From contig NZ_CP048289.1 in assembly GCF_014084105.1 (NCBI RefSeq), forward strand, positions 4,721,922 to 4,785,921: DNA of 64,000 bases. The letters run 5' to 3'. Numbering within the stretch: the first letter of the stretch is position 1; every line of letters begins with the position of its first letter. Below, piece by piece: positions 51,104 through 60,464 of this stretch. The DNA is from Streptacidiphilus sp. P02-A3a. Its GTDB lineage: Bacteria > Actinomycetota > Actinomycetes > Streptomycetales > Streptomycetaceae. The position numbers and the translations under genes are program-made. The notes beneath the pieces are model-generated. The model made no database searches. It saw nothing but the letters and a program-made list of their open reading frames with translations, and had not been told where the DNA came from.

Positions 51104-54100
51104 ATGGTCGAACCGTTGTCCTTGTCCCGGCGGCTGATCGTGATCGCCGTGGACGACTACGCGGACGGCGTGGACGGCTTCACACAGGGCATCGCCGACC
51201 AGGTCAAGGTCGTCGAGGGCTGGCTGACCGACCCGGGCCTGGGGCCGGACCGCCAGTACACCTGCGTCCGCACCGAGATGTTGGAGACCGTGCAGGAGCT
51301 GCGGGCATTCCTGCACGAGGTCGACCTCGCCTCCACGCCACACCATGAGGCCGTGGTGGTCTACGTGACCGGGCACGGCCTGCGCGGGCAGGCGTCCGGG
51401 CGCCACTACCTGACGCTGCCGGGCACCAAGGCGGAGCGGCTGCCGGGGACCGCGTTGCAGACGATGGAGATCATCGGCGCGGCGCTGGGCAGTGCCTCGG
51501 AGCATGTGCTGGTGATGGTCGACTCCTGCTTCGCGGGTTCCCTGGACCTGGAGCGCGGTGTCGCGATGGATCTGGGTTCGGAGCGGCGCGAGCTGGAGGG
51601 GCTGGGGGTGGTGACGGCCGGGGACTTCGGCGAGCAGCCGCGTGTGGGTGAGTTCACCTCGCTGATCCAGCATGCGTTGGACGAGCTGCAGTCGCAGGAG
51701 CAGGGGTTCGCCGGACCGCATCTGTCGTTCGCGCAGTGGGAGAGGCTGCTCCACGCCACGGCGAAGGCCCGGAAGTTGATGTGCCCGCAGTGGATCTGGC
51801 CGGGCGCGCGCACGGATGAGCCCAGTGCCTGCCTGCCCAACCCCCGCTACCTGGAGCCGTTGTATCTTCCGGCTCCCGCGGTGCGGGGCTTGACGGTGCC
51901 GGCGTTCGCGGCCGCGGAGCACTGGCTGGAGCGGGCGTCCGGGCGGGTGGGGGGTGAGGACGCGGGCTGGTACTTCCGCGGGCGCGGCGCCTCGATGCGC
52001 CGGCTTGTGGAGTTCGTCGAAGAGGGCAGCGGCGTCATGGTCGTGACCGGGTCAGCGGGATCGGGCAAGTCCGCGCTGCTGGCCCGCCTGGTGACGTTGT
52101 CCGACTCGGGCTTCTTGACCGACCCGCGGTTCGAGGAGATCACCACCTCGCTCCCCGACGCCGAGCGGCCCGCCCCTGGGTCGGTGACCGCCGCAGTGCT
52201 GGGCCGCAACAAGACCTCCGCCGACCTGCTGGACGACCTGCTTGCCGCGTGCGAGGCGCCACCGGTCCCGCCGGAGGGAGCGCCGCTTCAAGTCCTCGTC
52301 AACCGCCTGGCACACCTCTCTTCCACCGGTCGGCCGGTAACGATCGTCATCGACGGCCTGGACGAGGCCCAGCAGCCGCTGGCGTGCCTGAACGACGTGG
52401 TCCTGCCGCTGGCGCGCCAGTGGAAGCGCGGGCGCGGGCCGCTGCTGCGGCTGCTCCTGGGGGTGCGCAGCTCCCCCGTCGGCGCGCAGGCAGGAGTCCG
52501 GGGCGAGGACACCCTTGCCGACCAGGTCCTTGGGGCTTTGATGCGGGCATTGTGCGAGGACCGCGCGTCCGTGCCGACCCAGCAGCTGCGCACAGACGGC
52601 CCCGAGTGCGGGCAGGACATCGCCTCCTACGCCGGCGCGCTGCTGACGGGTCCCGGCGACAGCCCGTACGCGGGTGACGAGCGCGCCGCCGGTGAGGCCG
52701 CGCGCGCGATCGCGGCCGCGGTCGCGCCGTCGTTCCTGGACGCCCGCCTGGCCGCAGACCAGCTGCGCCGGGCTGACGGACGACAGGACCTGGCCGACGG
52801 TGCGTGGTTGACCCGGCTGGTGTCGGGGACGACCGCATTGCTGCGTCAGGATCTGCGGGAGGTGGCGGCGCACAGCCGTATCCCGGTGCCGGTTCTGGTG
52901 GCGGTGCTGCGCGCGACCGCGCTGGCGTTCGGGACCGGGCTTCCATGGGCGGAGGTGTGGCCCGCGGTGGCCGGTGCGCTCGAATTCACCGCATCTGACG
53001 GCGCTCGCGACAACACCGAGGTCGACTTCCCGGCGGCGATCCGGGCCGTTCACGCCAGCCGGTTGATCGGCTACCTGGCCACCGACGAGGAAGACTCCCG
53101 GATCACCTACCGGCCGGTGCACCAACGGGTGACCGAGACCCTCGCCCTGACCCCGCACGAGCTCCTCACCGAGGACGAGACCGGCCTTGACGACCTGTCC
53201 TCGAAGGCCGCCCATGCACGGATCACCGATGCGCTTGCCGTTCTCGCGCAAGACGCCGATCCGCTCGCCGCCCACCCGTACGTGCGCAGGCACTACGTGG
53301 ACCACGCCGCTGTCGGCGAGGTCCTGAACGACCTCCACATCCCGGCGGTCCTGCTGGCGCAGGACACCTCAGGCGGCCTGCGGGCCAGGCTCGGCCTCCC
53401 ACTGCCCGCCGACGATCCACAGCGCCGGCTGGTCACGGCCGCTGCTGTGATCGAGCCCTTCCTTGCCAAGGACACCGCCCGGGACTCCCGGCTGGCCAGC
53501 ATCGCCTTCCACACCCGCAGCCTGGGCGCGGACCCGCTGCCCCACCCGCCCCTGGTGCGGTGGCGGTGGGGTGACTGGTCAGCCGCCACGAATGTCATTG
53601 CCTCCCCCGCCGGCCACGTCCATGCCCTGGCCGCGCTGGCTGCCCCCGACGGCCGGCCGCTCGTGGCCGTCGGCACGAAATGGGACGGAGTGCAGGTCTG
53701 GGACACCTTCAGCGGGCAGCACCTGGCCACCATCAACACCGGACGCGTCAGCAGCATCACCGTCGTGCGGGCCAACGGCGGCCGTGAGCTGCTGGCCACC
53801 GCCAGCCCGCGCGGCGTCGGAGTGTGGGATCCGCTGTCCGGCCTGCGGCTGGCCTGGACCGCGCAGCAGCGCGCCCGCAGCGTCCGGGTACTGGCGGACG
53901 GCCACCGGCGGTGGAAGTTCCTCATCAACTCTGGCCGCCCGGGGGCCACCGCCGAGGCCAAGGTCTGGAGTCCGGACGCACGCCGTGTCCGTCCTCTACC
54001 GTTGCCCTTCGACCAAGCCCCCCAGCTCGTGGTCACGCTGGACGGCGCCGACGGCAACACCCTCGTCGTCACCAGCCCCGACCACCAACGGCTCTACCTG

Positions 54101-55432
54101 CAAGACGCCGACGGCGCGGTCATGGCCGAGACGCTCCTCCCCCACCGGGTCCGAGCAATCCTCGGTGTCCGCCGCGGACTCGACTCCACCCTCCTCGTCG
54201 CAATCTCCACAGATCACATGACGACCTGGGATCCGTTCACCGGCGAGCTGCGTACCCAGCTCTGCGACTTCGGACCGAGCCACCTCCTGTTGCAGCTTCC
54301 CGGCGACGGCCCGGCCCAAATCGCCATCAGCACCGGCGATTCGAGCATCGAGGTATGGGCCCTGGACGACGACGGACGCTGGCACTCGACCGCCCACGAC
54401 AACTACGCCAGCCCGGTCCGCGCCCTGACCGCCTTCGGCACCATGATCGGCACCAGCGAACTGGTGACCGCGAGCGACTCCGGGGTCCAGCTGTGGAGCA
54501 GCACCGACGGCGATGCCTGGACCCCGCCGCCCGTCCACACCCTGCCCCGCGCCCTGTGCGGCTTCCCCATCAGCCTCCCCGGCCACCGCGGGCCGACCCT
54601 GGCCGTGGCCAGCTCCACCGGAATCGCCTTCCACACACCCGAGAACGGGCGGGTCGCGCACTCCCTCAGCTCCAACTTCGCCCTCTCCCTCCAGGTGCTC
54701 CAAGGGCACACCAGCAACCCGATCCTCGTCATCCAAGGCGAAGAAGAGATCGTCTTGTACAGTCCCGGCGATGATGATGATCTGGACTGGATCCCTGTCC
54801 GCGCCAACCCCCAGGCCCTGGTCACCACCCGAGAGGACCGGCCCGGGCTCATCATCGCCACCTCTGGGCAACTGGCCTTCTACGACCTCCACACCCGCCA
54901 GACCGCTCCCCTGCGCCTGACCGGACGCGCCAAAGCGTCCGCCCCCTATACCTCGATCCTGGTCCGCCAGACACCCGACGGCACCCCGCAACTGATCACC
55001 TGCACGCGGGGCCGACTCGAAGTCTCGAACCTCAACGACCAGACACTGATCACAACGATCACCGCCGACCACGCTGTGGCCTTCACCGCCTTGCAGACGA
55101 TCCCTTCAGCAGACAGCGAACTCCTCGCCGGCGTAACCCACGACAGCGTTCACCTGTGGGACTGTGAAACCTGGGAACTGCGCCAGGAGTTGCCGGTCCC
55201 GAACGTGAAGGCCATGGCGGTCGCACCGACAAGATCCGGCGCGCACCTGCTCGTGTGCGGCAACGGACACTCCATCACCTTCTGGGATCCGAATACCGGG
55301 ACATTGCGCAGCACCCTGGTCACCGCCGCCCCCGTCAACCAACTCGCCACAATCCAGGACCCAGACCGGCAGACCACCTATCTCGCCGCATCAGGACAAC
55401 GCGGCCTGGCCATGCTCGCACTCGACCTGTGA
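51104..55432 (+). CDS. Caspase-like protease/STAND NTPase/WD40 protein
   Basis: A 1442-residue three-part protein. Residues 1-240 form a caspase (C14) domain with the His91-Cys142 dyad (YVTGHGLRG and VMVDSCFAGS). Residues 285-700 are a STAND NTPase with Walker A TGSAGSGKSALL (Lys322) and Walker B TIVIDGLDEA (Asp417), followed by helical and winged-helix parts. Residues 810-1442 are WD40-like repeats (for example VGTKWDGVQVWDTFSGQHL, GNGHSITFWDPNTGTL). This layout suggests a sensor-triggered protease, with WD40 sensing, STAND oligomerisation and caspase cutting, as in bacterial cell-death or phage-defence proteins. The ATG 51104 follows GGAGGCGG. No obvious cut substrate such as a gasdermin is next to it; the divergent hydrolase is the only candidate partner. 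Confidence 0.85.
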   Translation: MVEPLSLSRRLIVIAVDDYADGVDGFTQGIADQVKVVEGWLTDPGLGPDRQYTCVRTEMLETVQELRAFLHEVDLASTPHHEAVVVYVTGHGLRGQASGRHYLTLPGTKAERLPGTALQTMEIIGAALGSASEHVLVMVDSCFAGSLDLERGVAMDLGSERRELEGLGVVTAGDFGEQPRVGEFTSLIQHALDELQSQEQGFAGPHLSFAQWERLLHATAKARKLMCPQWIWPGARTDEPSACLPNPRYLEPLYLPAPAVRGLTVPAFAAAEHWLERASGRVGGEDAGWYFRGRGASMRRLVEFVEEGSGVMVVTGSAGSGKSALLARLVTLSDSGFLTDPRFEEITTSLPDAERPAPGSVTAAVLGRNKTSADLLDDLLAACEAPPVPPEGAPLQVLVNRLAHLSSTGRPVTIVIDGLDEAQQPLACLNDVVLPLARQWKRGRGPLLRLLLGVRSSPVGAQAGVRGEDTLADQVLGALMRALCEDRASVPTQQLRTDGPECGQDIASYAGALLTGPGDSPYAGDERAAGEAARAIAAAVAPSFLDARLAADQLRRADGRQDLADGAWLTRLVSGTTALLRQDLREVAAHSRIPVPVLVAVLRATALAFGTGLPWAEVWPAVAGALEFTASDGARDNTEVDFPAAIRAVHASRLIGYLATDEEDSRITYRPVHQRVTETLALTPHELLTEDETGLDDLSSKAAHARITDALAVLAQDADPLAAHPYVRRHYVDHAAVGEVLNDLHIPAVLLAQDTSGGLRARLGLPLPADDPQRRLVTAAAVIEPFLAKDTARDSRLASIAFHTRSLGADPLPHPPLVRWRWGDWSAATNVIASPAGHVHALAALAAPDGRPLVAVGTKWDGVQVWDTFSGQHLATINTGRVSSITVVRANGGRELLATASPRGVGVWDPLSGLRLAWTAQQRARSVRVLADGHRRWKFLINSGRPGATAEAKVWSPDARRVRPLPLPFDQAPQLVVTLDGADGNTLVVTSPDHQRLYLQDADGAVMAETLLPHRVRAILGVRRGLDSTLLVAISTDHMTTWDPFTGELRTQLCDFGPSHLLLQLPGDGPAQIAISTGDSSIEVWALDDDGRWHSTAHDNYASPVRALTAFGTMIGTSELVTASDSGVQLWSSTDGDAWTPPPVHTLPRALCGFPISLPGHRGPTLAVASSTGIAFHTPENGRVAHSLSSNFALSLQVLQGHTSNPILVIQGEEEIVLYSPGDDDDLDWIPVRANPQALVTTREDRPGLIIATSGQLAFYDLHTRQTAPLRLTGRAKASAPYTSILVRQTPDGTPQLITCTRGRLEVSNLNDQTLITTITADHAVAFTALQTIPSADSELLAGVTHDSVHLWDCETWELRQELPVPNVKAMAVAPTRSGAHLLVCGNGHSITFWDPNTGTLRSTLVTAAPVNQLATIQDPDRQTTYLAASGQRGLAMLALDL

Positions 55433-55889
55433 CCAGCACCAACCCACCGCACAGACCGCGCCCCCATCCGCAGCAACACAGCCCCAACCTGCCGAAGCAA
55501 TCAAGAAACCGCAGGGCTTCCCGCGATACGTCCACGATCTGCACCCTCTGGCACGTTCCGGGAGAGCGCCGGGATCATCGCGACGACATCTTGGGAGTGG
55601 ACGACGACCACCGGAAGCACGACGGATAGAACCCGATGGACACTCCAGCGCAAAGCAGCCCCTGCCCATCAGCGAGGCCGACGCAACCTGCTAAGCGATC
55701 TGGCCACCTTGAATGGGCTCCCCCGGAAGGCCTGGCGCTGGAGCACTCCATGACCAAACCGGTGCTGCCGCCAGCGAACCGTGCGGCGGCAGACTGGGGC
55801 TCTTCGGCACGCCGCCGAGGGCAGACGAGGCGCACCCACGTGCCAGGAGCCCACCACGCACGCCACACCAACATGTTCTATAAAACAGC
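55433..55889. other. Intergenic stretch without recognisable gene
   Basis: No gene is supported. Near 55504 the sequence AAACCGCAGGGCTTCCCGCG resembles the AAACCCACAGGGATTCTCAC block of the repeat at 55911, so it may be an older copy of the same repeat. Confidence 0.4.
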
Positions 55890-56072
55890 CCTGACCTGCA
55901 GAAACGTGTAAAAACCCACAGGGATTCTCACGATACTTCGGGGATTCTCACTCTATCTATGGGACTGCAGGTCAGAGAGTCGGAGAAAACGCCCCGCCAG
56001 CATCACCGCAGGTAGACGGCGTCCAACCTGGAGACTGAGATTCTCACTTGAAAACTGGGGCTGCAGGTCAGG
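55890..56072. repeat. 183-bp element with 12-bp inverted ends and internal repeats
   Basis: It is bounded by CCTGACCTGCAG (55890-55901) and its exact reverse complement CTGCAGGTCAGG (56061-56072). Inside, GATTCTCAC occurs three times. Two 33-bp direct copies start GATTCTCACT, continue through a TGGG run and end CTGCAGGTCAG; the second one ends at the right border. It is AT-richer than its flanks and has no coding capacity of note. It could be a miniature inverted-repeat element or a set of recombinase or transposase binding sites. No target duplication was found. Confidence 0.5.
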
Positions 56073-56204
56073 TCACTGACCGAGTACATTCCTAGATCGA
56101 GAACTCACACTGCGGCGTGAACGACCGCCTCGGCCGAGGCTTCTTCTTCCCCATGCCTTCCATGATGGACATCCCTCCGGGGCCGTGACCCCTGATCTCG
56201 GATG

Positions 56205-57068
56205 TCCGTCAAAACGGACCAACCTCACCGCAGCCCCGGTGCCCTGGGCGTTGACGGCCGTCATCTGATCGTGGTCGGCGTTGTAGCTGCTGGCGCGGGC
56301 GTCGCCGAGGGCGTCGAGGGTCTTGGTGACCTCGCCGCCGGAGTCGGTGGTGTAGAGGGTCTTGTGACCGTTGGGGTCGGTCACCGTCGTGGTGCCCGAT
56401 CCCCCGCGGGTGGTCGCGGAGTAGGCGTAGTCCCAGGTGTCGCCGGCGCCCGTGGCGGTGTTGGTGACGCGGGTCAGCGAGGTGATCCGGTCCTGGCCGT
56501 CGTAGCCGAACGTGGTCTGCTCACCGGTCGGGGTGGTGACCTTGTCCACCCGCCCGGAGGTGTCGTACGCGTACACCGTCGCCGCGCCGGTGGTGTCGGT
56601 GACCGTCAGCGTGGCCGTACCCGCGGAGAGCGAGCCGGCCAGCGCGCAGCCCACGGTCCGACCCGAGTTGTCGGTGGCGGTCAGCGTGCCGGAACCGGTC
56701 GCGGCCAGCGAGATCCAGCGACCCGAGCGGGCGTCGGTGGCCTTGAACCCCGTCACCTGCCCCGAGGTCACGGTCTGGGTGACGTTGATGGCGTCGCCGT
56801 TGTGGTCGGTGACCGCGGTCAGGTTCCCGGCGGAGTTGTAGGTGTCCTTGGATCCGGTGTCGGTGTGGTCCAGGGTGTAGGTGCCGTTGCTGTTCTTGGC
56901 CAGGCCGGCGTGGTAGCCGACGGCGTTGGTGTAGGTGCTGCCGCTCTGGGTGAAGGTGAGCAGTTCACCACCGGGACCGTAGCTGGTGATGTGGCCGGAG
57001 ACGGCGGTGTCCAGGGTGCGATCGTAGTCGGCGAACCAGTCGTCGCCGATGGAGCCCGCGGCGGCCAC
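56205..57068 (-). pseudogene. Rhs/YD-repeat protein fragment
   Basis: About 285 codons of a Rhs-type polymorphic toxin core. YD-repeat units are visible (NSNGTYTLDHTDTGSKDTYN, YAYDTSGRVDKVTTPTGEQT, FGYDGQDRITSLTRV). Full Rhs proteins are several times longer and end in a toxin domain. Here the N-terminal part is missing and the frame runs into unrelated sequence after NAQGTGAAV (about 56235). The 183-bp repeat lies immediately beyond. It is a fragment left by rearrangement, with no toxin or immunity gene remaining. Confidence 0.8.
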
Positions 57069-57320
57069 CCGGCTCCTGGCCGTGTACGCCGCCGCCCGTA
57101 GCAGCCCCGACGGCTACCTCGGCCGGACCGGCGAAGGGCCGGCCCCGTCGCAGATCGCACCCTTCGCCACCTTGCCCAGCGAACAGGCAGCCGAGCACAC
57201 CCAACCGCTGGTCGCCGCCGAGTGGCTCAACGCGGCCGACACCGCGAACGGCGTTCTGCGCGCTCGGCTCGCCGAACGTGTCCAGCCGCTGGGCGGACTG
57301 CTGCAACAGTTACGGCCCGC

Positions 57321-57572
57321 TCAGATGGTCCCCTGGACGAACGCGTCGAACATCGCCGGTGCGCCAATGGCCTCGTCGCCAGCATGTTTTCCGTGCCCGG
57401 GCTCGATCTGCCCGACGTCGTGGAGCGCCTCGGGCTGCACCCCGACGTCGAGTGCAACGGCGATGGCGGCATCGAGCTCGTGTCGGGTGCGGGCGTGCGC
57501 TTCGGTGGCTTCCTCGACACGGCGCAGGGCGTCGGTCTGATCGGCCTGGCGGGTCTTGGGGAAGAGGCTCAT
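57321..57572 (-). CDS. Small hypothetical protein
   Basis: 83 residues from ATG 57572 (MSLFPKTRQADQTDALRRVE), with a charged helical N-terminal half that could form a coiled coil. The rest is a short AIAVALDVGVQPEALHDV stretch that resembles a helix-turn-helix without being conclusive. Base composition fits coding. The region on the other strand just left (57060-57310) also has a plausible but start-less frame (LLAVYAAARSSPDGYLGR), perhaps another remnant. No function is assigned. Confidence 0.4.
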   Translation of the reverse strand: MSLFPKTRQADQTDALRRVEEATEAHARTRHELDAAIAVALDVGVQPEALHDVGQIEPGHGKHAGDEAIGAPAMFDAFVQGTI

Positions 57573-57901
57573 ACAGACCGCCTGCCCGCGAAGACCAAGG
57601 AGCATTCGTTACTCTTTCGGGGCACGCGGAAGCGCCGCCGGGCGCGCGGGCCGGACGGCGACTGATCACCCACCTGGCCAGGTCACCTCACCGCAACACG
57701 GAACACGGAACACATCCTGCACTGGTCCCACTGGCGACGCCGACGACAACACCAAGCCCGCACCAGCCGCTACGAGCGACGAGGCAACAGCCTGAGAAAT
57801 GAAGCATCGTCACCCCAGGACCTGTTGCGGTATTAGGCCGTGTCCGGTGAACCGTCATTCGATCCTGGAACCGAAGTGCCTTCCTTGATCGTTTGGGTGG
57901 C
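57573..57901. other. Intergenic stretch, nothing recognised
   Basis: No gene, structured RNA or clear repeat is visible on either strand. Confidence 0.4.
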
Positions 57902-57991
57902 GTGGGACGTGGCGATCCGACGAACGAGGAGTGGGTTCGGCCCTTGCCGCCCCTGCCTGCCAACAGTGGGCGGGGCGGGCAGCCGCGCTGA
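57902..57991 (+). pseudogene. IS5-type transposase N-terminal remnant
   Basis: 29 codons reading GRGDPTNEEWVRPLPPLPAN and SGRGGQPR, followed by a stop. This matches the N-terminus of IS5-family (DUF4096) transposases, usually RGDLT..EW..L.PLLP..GRGGR. It breaks off at 57991 and joins the next fragment. Confidence 0.5.
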
Positions 57992-58134
57992 TCGACGTCC
58001 TCCTCAAGCCCACGACCGTTGGACAGCTCGTCCAGCCCGGGAAGATCACCCCCGACGGGGACGGGACCGCGCTGCGGACCCACGGCGGACTGCTGGACGG
58101 GGTCGACCCCGAGTCCGACATGGTCACCCCGTAG
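57982..58134 (+). pseudogene. Alkyl sulfatase C-terminal remnant
   Basis: About 50 codons (AALIDVLLKPTTVGQLVQPG, then KITPDGDGTALRTHGGLLDG and VDPESDMVTP, stop). The pattern of G-L...GD..AL..L..LLD..DP.F.IVTP is the end of the SCP2-like C-terminal domain of alkyl/aryl sulfatases. The metallo-beta-lactamase part is gone. Confidence 0.5.
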
Positions 58135-58198
58135 CCGCCGCCGGTCCCCCGGGCCAGGCCGGCAGTGGGTCGATCCGGAACCCGGTACGCCCCCCGGG

Positions 58199-58312
58199 AC
58201 GGCTCGGGCCCTGCGCGCGCGGAGCGCCCAGATCGACGCGGTCTCCGGGGCCGGTTGCACCGGCCGGGGCTGCATCGGCTCGCTGCGGAGCGCGCTGGAC
58301 GCCGCGAAGTGA
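58199..58312 (+). pseudogene. FMN-binding domain C-terminal remnant
   Basis: The end of an FMN_bind domain: RSAQIDAVSGAGCTGRGCIG, then SLRSALDAAK and stop. In intact proteins the SGAT motif carries the covalently bound flavin; here that Thr is replaced (SGAG). The remainder of the gene is absent. Confidence 0.5.
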
Positions 58313-58440
58313 CCGCGGCCGGGGCCGGACGCCGACCGCGCGCGACGCCGCGCAGCCGGACCTCCCGGCCGTGGAACCGCACCGTGTCAACCGACGTCTC
58401 CCCTAAGTAATTTGATCGAAAATCTATGGGGGGATCGAAC

Positions 58441-58980
58441 ATGAAGGCACATCTCAGGAAGTCCGCCGCGCTGACCACGGTGGTGACCGCGCTGCTGGTC
58501 GCGGGCGGCGTCGGCACCGCCGTCGCGGCTCCGCGGGCCGCCGCCGCGCCGCAGCGCTGCCACACCACCGCCCTGGGCGCCTCGCTCCGCGTGCCGCCCA
58601 ACCACGTGGGCATGGGCAACGCGTACGGGGAACTGGTGCTCACCAACACCTCGCACCAGACCTGCACCGTCTACGGCTACCCCGGGCTGGGGCTGCAGAA
58701 CGCCAACCACCGGGTGCTGCCGATCCGGGTCAAGTGGGGCTCCACCTGGTTCGCCGCCGACCCGCGTCCGCACACGGTCACACTCAAGCCGGGCCAGTCC
58801 GCCTACGCCAACCTCGCCTGGAACGAGCCCTACGGCACCAAGTCGGTGACCCCGTCCTACCTGGAGGTCACCCCGCCGGACGAGACCACCTTCCGGCTCG
58901 TCCGCTTCGCACAGGGAGCGATCAACGACGGCACGCTCAGCGTCACGGCGCTCTCGGCCCGTCCGGTCCCGTTGTACTGA
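58441..58980 (+). CDS. Secreted DUF4232 protein
   Basis: 179 residues from ATG 58441 (MKAHLRK; another ATG at 58426). It has a typical Sec signal peptide: basic N-terminus, hydrophobic TTVVTALLVAGGVGTAVAA, and a cleavage site near AAA-AP. The mature part starts with a DUF4232 domain (RCHTTALGASL, GELVLTNTSHQTCTVYGYPG, LKPGQSAYANLAWNE, a C-terminal FRLVRFAQGAI). Such proteins are exported beta-sandwich proteins of unknown role in Streptomyces. It stands alone among remnants, with AT-rich sequence (TAATTTGATCGAAAATC) upstream that may hold its promoter. Confidence 0.8.
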   Translation: MKAHLRKSAALTTVVTALLVAGGVGTAVAAPRAAAAPQRCHTTALGASLRVPPNHVGMGNAYGELVLTNTSHQTCTVYGYPGLGLQNANHRVLPIRVKWGSTWFAADPRPHTVTLKPGQSAYANLAWNEPYGTKSVTPSYLEVTPPDETTFRLVRFAQGAINDGTLSVTALSARPVPLY

Positions 58981-59065
58981 ACGCCGGACCGAAACCCAGT
59001 GGGGCGGACGTCCGCCGCCCCGCTGGCACGGGGGCACGAACGCCCGTCGCGACAGCGGCACCGCG

Positions 59066-59357
59066 GTGGCCGTACCGATCGCCGTCCGCGACCTGACACC
59101 CGCCGACCCGCCGCCCTGCGGTTCTGCGGTCCGGGTCCGCCTCTCATCTCCGAAAGGTGGCAGAGGAGTTGGAGCGGGCGGCGATCGGCGGCGTCGACTA
59201 CCGGGCCGCCCCCGGCGCGGGCACGCCGCGGCAGCCGGCGGTGATGCCGGTACCGCAGGCGCACGGCACCTTCCGTTGGTGCGCCGCCAGGGACGCGCCC
59301 GCGGCGCCGATCCTGCTGGCCCGCGTTTCCCCCGGCCAGCACCGTTCGTCAACTGAC
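59066..59357 (+). pseudogene. GNAT acetyltransferase remnant
   Basis: A GNAT-like N-terminus (VPIAVRDLTPADPPPCG) is followed, after a frame change near 59140, by VAEELERAAIGGVDYRA, which is the next segment in such acetyltransferases. The acetyl-CoA-binding part is not present. The match is by pattern only. Confidence 0.4.
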
Positions 59358-59840
59358 GGCCTGAGGGCCCGCCGGGCCCGGCGGCTGCCGGGACGCGGGA
59401 AACGGGCTCTGTCGCTGATCGCACCGACCCCGTTGGGCAGTCCTGCGGAGCGGGCACGGGCGGCGGCGCCGCGCACGGTGGTGGATCTGGCTGCGGCGGC
59501 GGGTGGGGCGCTGCGCGTCGCAGGATGCCTGGGCCCGGCGGCCCCGGCGGGTGGCTGGCACCGGCAGCGGGAGTCATGGCCGGGCCCCGCCCGATGGTGC
59601 GCACGACCAGCCACAGGCGCTCGGCCCGGGCGGCGCCGGTGTTGATCCCCGGGTCGGCCAGGGCGGCATCACGGGCCGCGTACAGAGCGCTCGGGGCGGA
59701 GCTGGTCATGTACAACAGCGTACGGAGGGCCGCCGCGCCCGAGCGCTACGGGCTGGTAATTCACTGGTGATCCGTCAGGTCGATTGTGGTCCGCCGAACT
59801 GACTCCCGGCGGGCCCCATCGCGTCAGCAGGGGCAGGGCC
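59358..59840. other. Stretch without recognisable gene
   Basis: Open frames are present on both strands but none has a credible start and a recognisable product. A minus-strand frame beginning MTSSAPSALYAARDAALADP (59706) could be a short N-terminal remnant. Confidence 0.35.
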
Positions 59841-60464
59841 TTACCGCAAGGGTGTCGCGCACCGAAATCCGGTGTCCTCGTCGCTCATGTCCATGGACGC
59901 GTCGTTGACCGAAGTCGGCTCGCAGCGGTAGAAGGGGCTGGTGAAGGCCGAGCCTTTGAGTTGGTACCGCCCCGAGGCGGAGCCCGGCGTGGACAGCCAT
60001 TCCCAGGTGTTGCCACAGAGGTCGTAGACGCCATAGGGGCTGACCCCGGAGTGGTAGCGACTCACCGCCGTGGTGCCGGCGATGCCGGATTCGCGGACGT
60101 TGCACTTCGCGGCGGTCGGGCTGGTTCCCCAGGGGTACCGTTCACCGGTGGTGCCGCGTGCTGCCTTCTCCCATTGGCGGCTGCTGGGCAGCACCTTGCC
60201 TGCCCATGCCGCGTATGCGCTGGCGTCCAGCCAGCTCACCCACACCACGGGATGGTCGGCGAGGCTGGCGGGGACTCGTCCCTCCGGCCAGTGGCTCGGG
60301 GCCGGGTGGCCGGTGGCCGTGGTGAAGCGCTCGTAGTCGCGGTTCGTGGTGGGGTAGACGTCGATCCAGTACTCCTCTATCCACTCCCGGCTGTTGGCTG
60401 CTCCGCAGAGGTGGATGCCTTCCGCGATCCGGGCCATGAGCTTGCCGTCGACGGGGTGGCGCAT
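59841..60464 (-). CDS. Formylglycine-generating-enzyme-like protein
   Basis: 207 residues with the FGE-sulfatase fold: EEYWIDVYPTTNRDYERF near the start, VVWVSWLDASAYAAWAGK, then YDLCGNTWEW and TGFRCATPLR at the end. The start ATG 60464 is chosen because sequence further upstream is coding on the other strand. The Cys pair that generates formylglycine in true FGE (C...SYC before RYR) is not conserved; this region reads GSAFTSPFYRCEP. It is therefore more likely one of the many FGE-fold proteins with another role than a sulfatase activator. Confidence 0.75.
   Translation of the reverse strand: MRHPVDGKLMARIAEGIHLCGAANSREWIEEYWIDVYPTTNRDYERFTTATGHPAPSHWPEGRVPASLADHPVVWVSWLDASAYAAWAGKVLPSSRQWEKAARGTTGERYPWGTSPTAAKCNVRESGIAGTTAVSRYHSGVSPYGVYDLCGNTWEWLSTPGSASGRYQLKGSAFTSPFYRCEPTSVNDASMDMSDEDTGFRCATPLR

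Noticed and set aside
58387-59715. A 442-codon minus-strand frame across the DUF4232 gene
   Set aside because: It is antisense to a gene with a clear signal peptide and domain, and its composition is Arg/Pro-rich.
59784-60455. 5' extension of the Cys-rich gene upstream of 60456
   Set aside because: That part is antisense to the FGE-like gene, whose motifs are convincing.
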